Part shown: positions 7,439-13,160 of the stretch, piece after piece
Numbering within the stretch: the stretch's first letter is position 1
Layout: each line of letters opens with the position of its first letter
Source of the DNA: Bog-756 sp035531955
GTDB taxonomy: Bacteria > Actinomycetota > Acidimicrobiia > Acidimicrobiales > RAAP-2
DNA: 16,425 bases
Reading direction: 5' to 3'
Assembly: GCA_035531955.1 (NCBI GenBank)
Contig: DATKRZ010000031.1
Coordinates: 1-16,425, forward strand
The notes under the pieces: model-generated
What the model was told of the DNA's origin: nothing
What the model saw: only the letters and a program-made list of their open reading frames with translations
Database searches by the model: none
Made by a program: the position numbers and the translations under genes

Positions 7439-7454
7439 TCGGGGACTTCCCCGA
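7439..7454 (-). promoter_or_regulatory. Hairpin directly upstream of the pnp ribosome-binding site
   Basis: TCGGGG (7439-7444) pairs with CCCCGA (7449-7454) around a 4-nt loop, ending 7 nt ahead of the AAGGAG ribosome-binding site (7426-7431) in the minus-strand mRNA. In enterobacteria PNPase represses its own mRNA after RNase III cuts a leader stem; whether this hairpin serves such control here is only a possibility. The rest of the 269-bp leader (7422-7690) shows no clear promoter. Confidence 0.4.
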
Positions 7455-7654
7455 GCCAGTTCCCAGTTGTCGACCACTCCACCTCTGGCGCCATCTCGGC
7501 GGCGGGGTGATCGGCAACTGGTGACTGACCTCGATGGGAGCCCAGTTGGTGTGTCGTCCCGGCCCGCCGATTGGTTGGCTGGCCGCTCTTGCTGCACGCC
7601 GACACCGTGCCGACGTGCGATTCCCCCGGCAGTTCGCCGGCGGAGAAATTGCGA

Positions 7655-7676
7655 CCGCCCGGCCGAAGCCGGGCGG
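7655..7676 (-). terminator. UUCG-capped hairpin after rpsO (attenuator or processing site)
   Basis: CCGCCCGGC (7655-7663) pairs perfectly with GCCGGGCGG (7668-7676). In the minus-strand transcript the loop reads UUCG closed by C-G, the most stable tetraloop type. It starts 14 nt after the rpsO stop. The following bases (CGCAATTTCTCC) contain only a short U stretch, so it may terminate partially, protect the rpsO 3' end, or be cut by RNase III. Hairpins in the rpsO-pnp gap with such roles are known in Streptomyces and E. coli. Confidence 0.65.
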
Positions 7677-7690
7677 GGTGACTGGACCGC

Positions 7691-7948
7691 CTAGCGGCGG
7701 AGCCCGAGGCGACCGATGATGTCCCGGTAGCGCTCGACGTCGTTGTTGCGGACGTAGTCGAGCAGTCGCCGGCGACGTCCGATCAGCTTCAGGAGGCCAC
7801 GGCGGGTGTGATGGTCGCCCTTGTGGACCTTGAGATGCTCGGTCAGGTGGATGATGCGCTCGCTCAAGATGGCGATCTGCACCTCGGGTGATCCGGTATC
7901 GGTCTCGTGGAGACGGTACTCGGTGATGGTGGCCTGCTTGTCTGGCAT
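7691..7948 (-). CDS. rpsO: 30S ribosomal protein S15
   Basis: S15 binds the central domain of 16S rRNA early in 30S assembly and contributes to intersubunit bridging. The 85-residue protein matches the family along its length: TDTGSPEVQIAILSERI (17-33), the HxxDHHTRRGLL-type loop around residues 42-53 (HKGDHHTRRGLL), and the C-terminal RRRLLDYVRNNDVERYRDII. ATG 7948 gives the standard N-terminus MPDKQATI; a much longer open frame upstream is rejected. No strong ribosome-binding site is adjacent: a GAGG (7962-7965) lies 13 nt upstream inside a 12-bp palindrome. S15 represses its own mRNA in several bacterial groups, so this leader is a candidate for such control. It precedes pnp, as in many bacteria. 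Confidence 0.98.
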   Translation of the reverse strand: MPDKQATITEYRLHETDTGSPEVQIAILSERIIHLTEHLKVHKGDHHTRRGLLKLIGRRRRLLDYVRNNDVERYRDIIGRLGLRR

Positions 7949-8020
7949 TGTGGGAGGTCGACCTCTGATGTCTTCGGAAAGGGCGGGCGGACACGTCACG
8001 CCAGCCATCCAATGGTAGCA
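7949..8020 (-). promoter_or_regulatory. rpsO promoter and leader with palindrome over the ribosome-binding site
   Basis: An extended -10 element TGCTACCAT (TGn plus TAnnnT) lies at 8012-8020 on the minus strand; no convincing -35 is seen. Transcription would begin near 8005 and give a leader of about 57 nt. The leader ends with the perfect palindrome GAGGTCGACCTC (7954-7965), whose first four bases are the only purine-rich ribosome-binding candidate. Folding would mask it, which suits S15 autoregulation but is unproven. Confidence 0.45.
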
Positions 8021-8136
8021 GGAACGCCGCCCGTCCTGGGATCCCCGGCGATCGTCCCTGGATGGGACCGGCGGCGCGACGGACGACCGGACCCCCGGGA
8101 CGGCGGGGCCCGGTCGCCCGCATCGGGTCGTGCGGC

Positions 8137-8155
8137 GGCGGGCCGGTGGCCCGCC
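8137..8155 (-). terminator. GC-rich hairpin after the peroxiredoxin gene
   Basis: GGCGGGCC (8137-8144) pairs with GGCCCGCC (8148-8155) around a 3-nt loop, starting 5 nt after the peroxiredoxin stop on the minus strand. No U tract follows. It may end the peroxiredoxin transcript and insulate the rpsO promoter at 8012-8020. The 212 bp between the two genes hold no other gene. Confidence 0.45.
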
Positions 8156-8160
8156 CGGCG

Positions 8161-8796
8161 CTACCTGTTGGGCTGCGGCGTGATCCGCAGGTACGGCTTG
8201 ACGGCGTTGAAGCCCTTCGGGAACCGTTCCTTGGCCTCCTCGTCGGAGACGGCCGGGACGATGACCACGTCTTCGCCGTCCTCCCAATTGACCGGGGTGG
8301 CCACCTTGTAGTCCGCCGTGAGCTGGAGCGAGTCGAGGACCCTCAGGATCTCCTGGACGTTGCGGCCGGTCGATGCCGGATAGGTCAGCGTCAGCTTGAT
8401 CTTCTTGTCCGGGCCGATGATGAACACCGAACGCACCGTCAGGGTGTCGTTGGCGTTCGGGTGGATCATGTCGTAGAGGTCGGCCACCTTGCGGTCCTCG
8501 TCACCGATGAGGGGGAAGTTGAGCGCGGTGCCCTGGGTCTCCTCGATGTCGCTGGCCCACTTGCCGTGCGAGGACACGTCGTCCACCGACAGTCCGATGA
8601 GCTTGGTGTCCCGCTTGTCGAATTCGCCCTTGGCCGCCGAGAAGGCGCCCAGCTCGGTCGTGCAGATCGGCGTGAAGTCCTTGGGGTGCGAGAACAGCAC
8701 GCCCCAGCTGTCCCCGAGGTACTCGTGGAAGTTGATGGTCCCTTCGGTTGTCTCCGCAGTGAAGTCGGGGGCTTCGTCGCCCAGACGGATTGCCAT
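8161..8796 (-). CDS. 1-Cys peroxiredoxin (Prx6/AhpC-TSA family)
   Basis: Peroxiredoxins reduce hydrogen peroxide and organic hydroperoxides through a reactive cysteine. The 211-residue protein has the thioredoxin-fold active site HPKDFTPICTTE with peroxidatic Cys45 and the preceding Pro and Thr. No second cysteine is present anywhere in the chain, so it is of the 1-Cys type and must be recycled by an external thiol or partner. The C-terminal arm (PVNWEDGEDVVIVPAVS ... YLRITPQP) is typical of the Prx6 class and the length fits. ATG 8796 has AAGGAG 6 nt upstream. A promoter is visible at 8872-8900. It is divergent from the crotonase-like gene and precedes rpsO, with a hairpin and a promoter in between, so it is probably a single-gene transcript. 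Confidence 0.95.
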   Translation of the reverse strand: MAIRLGDEAPDFTAETTEGTINFHEYLGDSWGVLFSHPKDFTPICTTELGAFSAAKGEFDKRDTKLIGLSVDDVSSHGKWASDIEETQGTALNFPLIGDEDRKVADLYDMIHPNANDTLTVRSVFIIGPDKKIKLTLTYPASTGRNVQEILRVLDSLQLTADYKVATPVNWEDGEDVVIVPAVSDEEAKERFPKGFNAVKPYLRITPQPNR

Positions 8797-8871
8797 GAAT
8801 CGCTCCTTCGTAGCCGTGAGTCGGGTGTGCGAACGGATCCGGCAGGCGCCGTGACTCCCGTCCGCAACGCC

Positions 8872-8900
8872 AGGTTAGACGAACTCCGTCCAATTGTCGA
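8872..8900 (-). promoter_or_regulatory. Promoter of the peroxiredoxin gene
   Basis: On the minus strand, -35 TCGACA (8895-8900, five of six matches to consensus) and -10 TAACCT (8872-8877) are separated by exactly 17 bp. This predicts a start near 8865 and a 5' leader of about 70 nt. It matches the housekeeping sigma-factor pattern of actinobacteria; no oxidative-stress operator was recognised with confidence. Confidence 0.5.
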
Positions 8901-8916
8901 TCGAGTTGGTCGGGTT

Positions 8917-8928
8917 TTGGGATCCCAA
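8917..8928. promoter_or_regulatory. 12-bp palindrome in the divergent intergenic region
   Basis: TTGGGATCCCAA is a perfect palindrome between the divergent peroxiredoxin and crotonase-like genes, 17 bp upstream of the peroxiredoxin -35. GGGATC also pairs with GATCCC at 8929-8934. A second small hairpin GGCCAG/CTGGCC (8941-8958) precedes the crotonase start. It could be an operator for either gene; no regulator is identified. Confidence 0.35.
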
Positions 8929-8988
8929 GATCCCGCGGTCGGCCAGACGGCTCTGGCCCTCGTCTCCGGGTTCCACCATGCTGGGGGC

Positions 8989-9801
8989 ATGAACCAGACG
9001 GTGAGCGTGGACCGCGACGGACCGGTCACGGTGGTGACCATCGACCGGCCGGAGCGCCGCAACGCCGTGGATCCCGCCACGGCCGCACTCCTGCTGGACG
9101 CCTTCACGGACTTCGACGCCGACGACAGCGCATCGGTGGCCGTGCTGACCGGCGCCGGCGGCACCTTCTGCGCCGGGGCCGACCTCACGTCGTTGGCCCG
9201 GGGCGACCGGCACCGCATCGCCGAGGACGGTCCCGGGCCGATGGGGCCCACCCGGCTGGCGCTGGCCAAGCCGGTGATCGCCGCCGTCGAGGGCTACGCC
9301 GTCGCCGGCGGCCTGGAACTGGCCATCTGGTGTGACCTCAGGGTGGCGTCCGAGTCGGCCGCCTTCGGGGTCTTCTGCCGGAGGTTCGGAGTTCCCCTCG
9401 TCGACGGAGGCACGGTGCGGCTCCCCCGGCTGATCGGCCAGGGACGAGCCCTCGACCTCATCCTGACGGGACGCGAAGTGGGTGCCGGGGAGGCCTTGGA
9501 CATTGGGCTCGTCAACCGCACCGTGCCGGATGGCACCGCTCGGGACGCCGCGGTGGCGTGGGGTCGTGCACTGGCCGGCCTTCCCCAGGCCTGTCTCCGC
9601 AACGATCGGAGGTCGACGGTGGCCCAGTGGGGCCTGTCCGTCGAGGACGCCATGGCCGTGGAGTTCCGCCTCGGGCTCGACAGCCTGGCCTCCCCCGACG
9701 CAGCGGCCGGTGCCATCCGGTTCTCCTCCGGGGCGGGTCGCGGCGGATCAGCGATCCGGACCGGCGACGCACCGTCGGACACCACCGCCGCCGACCGCTG
9801 A
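8989..9801 (+). CDS. Crotonase-fold (enoyl-CoA hydratase/isomerase family) protein without catalytic glutamates
   Basis: The 270-residue protein has the crotonase fold. CoA-thioester and oxyanion-hole elements are clear: TGAGGTFCAGADL (54-66) and EGYAVAGGLELA (101-112), followed by FGVFCRRFGVPLVDGGTVRLPRLIG (126-150). The two glutamates that catalyse hydration in classical enoyl-CoA hydratase (E144 and E164 of the rat enzyme) align by eye with Cys130 and Asp156. Hydratase activity is therefore doubtful; a different acyl-CoA reaction or a binding role is possible. It probably acts in the cytoplasm on acyl-CoA. Start ATG 8989 has only a GGGGG run close upstream; GTG 9001 is an alternative. The HAD phosphatase gene follows after 16 bp, so the two are likely co-transcribed. 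Confidence 0.88.
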   Translation: MNQTVSVDRDGPVTVVTIDRPERRNAVDPATAALLLDAFTDFDADDSASVAVLTGAGGTFCAGADLTSLARGDRHRIAEDGPGPMGPTRLALAKPVIAAVEGYAVAGGLELAIWCDLRVASESAAFGVFCRRFGVPLVDGGTVRLPRLIGQGRALDLILTGREVGAGEALDIGLVNRTVPDGTARDAAVAWGRALAGLPQACLRNDRRSTVAQWGLSVEDAMAVEFRLGLDSLASPDAAAGAIRFSSGAGRGGSAIRTGDAPSDTTAADR

Positions 9802-9817
9802 GATCGGAGCCGCCGAC

Positions 9818-10477
9818 GTGACCGACGTGGCCGCCTTCGACTTCGACGGCACGCTGACCGATGGCGGCAGCGTCCTCGAGTTCCTGGTGTCCCTGCGCGG
9901 TCGCCGCGCCGTGCTGCTCGCCACCGCGGGGCTGGCCCCCCGTCTGGCCCACGGAGCCCTGGTCGGCGGGGGCGCGGCGGACCAGGCCAAGCAGCGGCTC
10001 TTCGTGCGGACCCTGGCCGGCGTGCCGCTGGCAGCGGTCGAGGAGGCGTCGGACCGCTTCGCCCGGCACCACCTGGCCCGCCACCTGCGTCGGCACGTGC
10101 AGGATCGGTTCGACTGGCATCGCCGGCGAGGGGACAGGGTGGTGATCGTGTCCGCCTCGCCTGAGGTCTACGTCCGGGTGGCCGGGGACCTCCTCGGCGC
10201 CGACGGCGTGGTCGCGACCCGACTCGCCGTCGACGACCGTGGCGCCCTCACCGGTCACTATCAGGGAGCCAACTGCAGGGGCGAAGAGAAGCTGCGCAGG
10301 CTCCGGGAGTGGATCGGAGACCGGGGGCCCGATGCCGGACGGCTGTGGGCCTACGGCAACAGCCGCGGCGACCTCCGCATGCTGCACGCCGCCGACGTCG
10401 GGTTCAACGTGGGGCGCCTCGGCCGGTTCGGCCGGCTCCACTCCTTCGCGGGCCTCGGTGCCGCGCCCCCCGGCTGA
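9818..10477 (+). CDS. HAD-IB family phosphatase (SerB-like)
   Basis: The 219-residue protein is a haloacid-dehalogenase superfamily hydrolase of subfamily IB. Motif I is DFDGTLT with nucleophile Asp8 and acid/base Asp10; motif II is VSAS (111-114); Lys158 in GEEKLRRL fits motif III; motif IV is YGNSRGDLRML with Asp185. The helical cap lies between motifs I and II. Relatives hydrolyse phosphomonoesters such as phosphoserine or lysophosphatidate-type compounds; the substrate is not predictable. The start is GTG 9818, with GGAG at 9806-9809, giving a protein that begins just before motif I. It follows the crotonase-like gene by 16 bp and ends 6 bp from the stop of the convergent membrane-protein gene. 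Confidence 0.92.
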   Translation: MTDVAAFDFDGTLTDGGSVLEFLVSLRGRRAVLLATAGLAPRLAHGALVGGGAADQAKQRLFVRTLAGVPLAAVEEASDRFARHHLARHLRRHVQDRFDWHRRRGDRVVIVSASPEVYVRVAGDLLGADGVVATRLAVDDRGALTGHYQGANCRGEEKLRRLREWIGDRGPDAGRLWAYGNSRGDLRMLHAADVGFNVGRLGRFGRLHSFAGLGAAPPG

Positions 10478-10483
10478 ACGTCC

Positions 10484-13021
10484 TCACAGGTACTCCTTCT
10501 TCCGCATCCACACCAGTACGAACCACCCCCAGATCGGGGGAAGGTACGCGGTGAACAGGCGCTGCACGAAGACCGCGGCAACGGCGTCGGACTCGTTGAT
10601 GCCCGCTGCGGTCAGTCCGATGATCATCCCGGCCTCGACGACTCCCATGCCGCCAGGGACCGGGGAGATGCCGCCCAGCATCGACCCCAGTGTGAGGACC
10701 ACGATCAGGGTGGCCAGACTGAGGCTGTCCCCGAAGGCGTGCAACGAGGCGCCGAGCGCCAGGGCCACGAAGACCTGGGCCGCGGCGCTTCCTCCGAAGA
10801 TCTCCACCAGGTTCCTCGGGTGCCCGGCCAACAACTTGAGGTGCGACCAGACCTCCGACGCCTTGGGCCGGAGCTTGGCCGCGGCCAGTCGTCGCCACCG
10901 TGGGACGGCGAAGACCAACCCGAGGCCCACCCCGAGCGCCACCACGGCCAGCACGATGATCCAGACCAGGTGGGAGCTGCTGCTACTGCTGTCGCTCGAC
11001 GGGGTGGTGTCGAAGTGAAGGTTCCCGATGGCCAGAGGGAGGGCGATCAGGAAGAGCGCACCCTTGACGATCCAGCTGGCCGTGCTGACCAGCACTCCGG
11101 AGCTCACCGCAACAGTGGGTGTGTACCCCTCCTGTTGGAAGAAGCGCACCCGCGTGGCCAGCACGGCCATCGACCCGCCGGCCAGCGCCACGAAGGTGTC
11201 CGACAGCTCGAGGGCCAGCGTCCGGCCGTACGGCAACGGGTTGGTCACCGAGCCGACCGTGGTGAGGGCGATGGCCGGGTAGGCCGCCTGGGCCAGCACG
11301 AAGGTCACCGCCACCCAGCCCCAGGCCGCGCCGGTGATGGTGCTCCATGACTTCGTCACGTTGATGAGCACCCCGATCAGGGCCCATCCCCCGATCAGGG
11401 TCCCGGCGACGAGGGCCAGGTTGACCCAGCTGATGCGCCGTGGCTCGATGAGCTTGGGCACGTCGACGCCCACGGCTCGGGCACCCTGCTCGCGCAGCTC
11501 GACCAGCAGCGCCTTCTTGCTTCTCAGGGACCGGGCCGCAACCGGATCGAGTGCGGCGCGTTGCAGGTACGGCAGCGCGCCGACAACGGCCTCCGTGGGG
11601 ACGTTCCGGACGGCCGCGTCCACGGTCCTCTCCGGTCCGGCCACCACCGACAAGGCGGCCAGGGTTGCGGCCATGTCCCGGTCGAGTTGATCGGTCGATG
11701 CCACCGTGGAGGCCGTCCGGAAGTCCACGAATCCGGCCGATCCGTCGTCGTCCACGACGATGGTCGCGGTCGAAAGCGCTCCATGAGACAGACGCTCGGC
11801 CCGCAGGATCAGGAGCTGGCCGAAGACGCTGTCGAGGGTGTGATCGGCCACCGTGGGCCCCGGGGACGTGGCGCCGTCCGGCGCCGTCGCGTGGCCAGGG
11901 GCCGCATTGGACGGTACCTCGGGCACTGCGCCCTCGGGTGCCGGAGGCACTGCGCCCTCGGCGGATGTTGTGCCCTCCGTGGGTGCCGGTGGCACGGCGT
12001 AGGGGGCGAACGCCGACAGGGGACGCCCCGGGGGCGGTCGGGTGATGAAGACCGCGTCCCGGGCGGGCCCGGCCGGACCGGCGGCCAGCACCACCGGCAC
12101 CCTGGCTCCGGCCCGATCGGCCATGAGGGTCAGATAGGCCTCGTGCTCCACCTGCTGGCGTCGGGTGAGAGCCAGGGTCGGGCCGGAGTCCCGGTAGAAG
12201 AGGAAGCGGACCGTCTTGGCCAGCAGCTGGGCGTCCGAGGCGTCCCTCCCGTAGACCGAGACGTCGACCGGAGCGCCCTCGACCACTCCCTCGAATCGAC
12301 CGACCCCCCACTCCTGCTTGGGGGCGGGTGCCACGTCGGCCATGGCGATCCGGAGGTCGCCCAACAAGAGCTGCACCTCGCCGGTGGATGGCAGACCGAG
12401 CGGCGAGCCGAAGCCGAGGTGGACCACGGCGGTGACCCCCCAGCCCACGGCAAGGCTGGCCAAGACGGAGACCGGAAGCCCCGAGCCGTGGACCACAGCG
12501 GTGATAGCCAACAGCCCGATGGCCGTCTCGAGGCAGAGCTGCAGCCATCGACTGAAGTAGGGAAGGGCCGCGGTGACCACGGCGACGGTGGCCGCCACCC
12601 GGGCCACGGGGAACGACAGATCGACATTCGGGAAGGAGCTCGTCGACGGCCGACCACCGTCGGTGCCCAGCACCACGCCGCACAGCACGCAGATCAACCA
12701 GGCCGCCACACCCGACACGGCGATGTCCCGGATGGCCGACAGGCGGCGCGACATCAGGGTCATCCCCGCGATCACGGCGATGACCCCGAGCGAGGTGATC
12801 CACCACATCGTCGAGATCAGCCAACGGATCCCGTTCGGGGGGGAGCCCAGCGTGGTTGCGATGGAGTGTTCGAGGTTCGTGTTGGCCTTGGTGGCCAACC
12901 AGCAGACGAGGAGGACGACGCCGGCGAGGCCGAGCCTGATGGCGTCGGACCCGCGTCGCCGGGTCTGGCCATCTCCCACAGGGGCGAAGACGACAGCCCG
13001 CCACCGCCGACCCCTGAGCAT
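10484..13021 (-). CDS. LPG-synthase-type (UPF0104) membrane protein with internal degenerate kinase-like domain
   Basis: A large integral membrane protein of 845 residues. About six N-terminal hydrophobic segments are followed by a soluble region resembling a protein kinase fold: YGRDASDAQLLAKTVRFLFYRD, then LSHGALSTATIVV (about residue 412) and GFVDFRTAS (about 430). These align with the kinase HGDxxxxNI and DFG loops, but the catalytic Asp is Ala and DFG is DFR, so it is probably a pseudokinase. A Pro/Ala/Glu-rich linker (EGAVPPAPEGAVPEVP) interrupts it. The C-terminal third has about eight membrane segments and the PVPGGMGVVEAG motif of the lysylphosphatidylglycerol-synthase transmembrane/UPF0104 family, whose members move or modify lipids; no aminoacyl-transferase domain is present. 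The frame is open to GTG 13180; ATG 13021 is preferred because the extra 53 residues are Pro/Gly-rich with weaker third-position GC. It follows the SpoIID gene. Confidence 0.85.
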   Translation of the reverse strand: MLRGRRWRAVVFAPVGDGQTRRRGSDAIRLGLAGVVLLVCWLATKANTNLEHSIATTLGSPPNGIRWLISTMWWITSLGVIAVIAGMTLMSRRLSAIRDIAVSGVAAWLICVLCGVVLGTDGGRPSTSSFPNVDLSFPVARVAATVAVVTAALPYFSRWLQLCLETAIGLLAITAVVHGSGLPVSVLASLAVGWGVTAVVHLGFGSPLGLPSTGEVQLLLGDLRIAMADVAPAPKQEWGVGRFEGVVEGAPVDVSVYGRDASDAQLLAKTVRFLFYRDSGPTLALTRRQQVEHEAYLTLMADRAGARVPVVLAAGPAGPARDAVFITRPPPGRPLSAFAPYAVPPAPTEGTTSAEGAVPPAPEGAVPEVPSNAAPGHATAPDGATSPGPTVADHTLDSVFGQLLILRAERLSHGALSTATIVVDDDGSAGFVDFRTASTVASTDQLDRDMAATLAALSVVAGPERTVDAAVRNVPTEAVVGALPYLQRAALDPVAARSLRSKKALLVELREQGARAVGVDVPKLIEPRRISWVNLALVAGTLIGGWALIGVLINVTKSWSTITGAAWGWVAVTFVLAQAAYPAIALTTVGSVTNPLPYGRTLALELSDTFVALAGGSMAVLATRVRFFQQEGYTPTVAVSSGVLVSTASWIVKGALFLIALPLAIGNLHFDTTPSSDSSSSSSHLVWIIVLAVVALGVGLGLVFAVPRWRRLAAAKLRPKASEVWSHLKLLAGHPRNLVEIFGGSAAAQVFVALALGASLHAFGDSLSLATLIVVLTLGSMLGGISPVPGGMGVVEAGMIIGLTAAGINESDAVAAVFVQRLFTAYLPPIWGWFVLVWMRKKEYL

Positions 13022-13160
13022 CCCTCGATGGGCCTGACGGCCCCGGGACGACGCCTCCGGAACCGGGGACCCCGTTCCGTCGGGCCCGCCGGGATCCGTG
13101 GGATCGGTCGCCGGCGGTCGAGACCGCCCGGTTCCGACCGGAGCGGGCCGATCCCCGGCG
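13022..13160 (-). other. Gap between SpoIID gene and membrane-protein gene, with hairpin
   Basis: If the downstream gene starts at ATG 13021, this 139-bp stretch is non-coding. It contains the inverted repeat GGCGGT (13113-13118) / ACCGCC (13123-13128) with a 4-nt loop, which could end the SpoIID transcript. If the GTG at 13180 is used instead, the stretch encodes a Pro/Gly-rich N-terminal extension. No promoter was recognised. Confidence 0.35.

Noticed and set aside
7422..8123. Extension of the pnp frame upstream through rpsO
   Set aside because: It covers the rpsO gene in another frame and lacks conserved sequence; ATG 7421 with AAGGAG is the clear start.
8062..8988. Plus-strand extension of the crotonase frame opposite the peroxiredoxin gene
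   Set aside because: It is antisense to a well-supported peroxiredoxin; the crotonase fold starts after ATG 8989.
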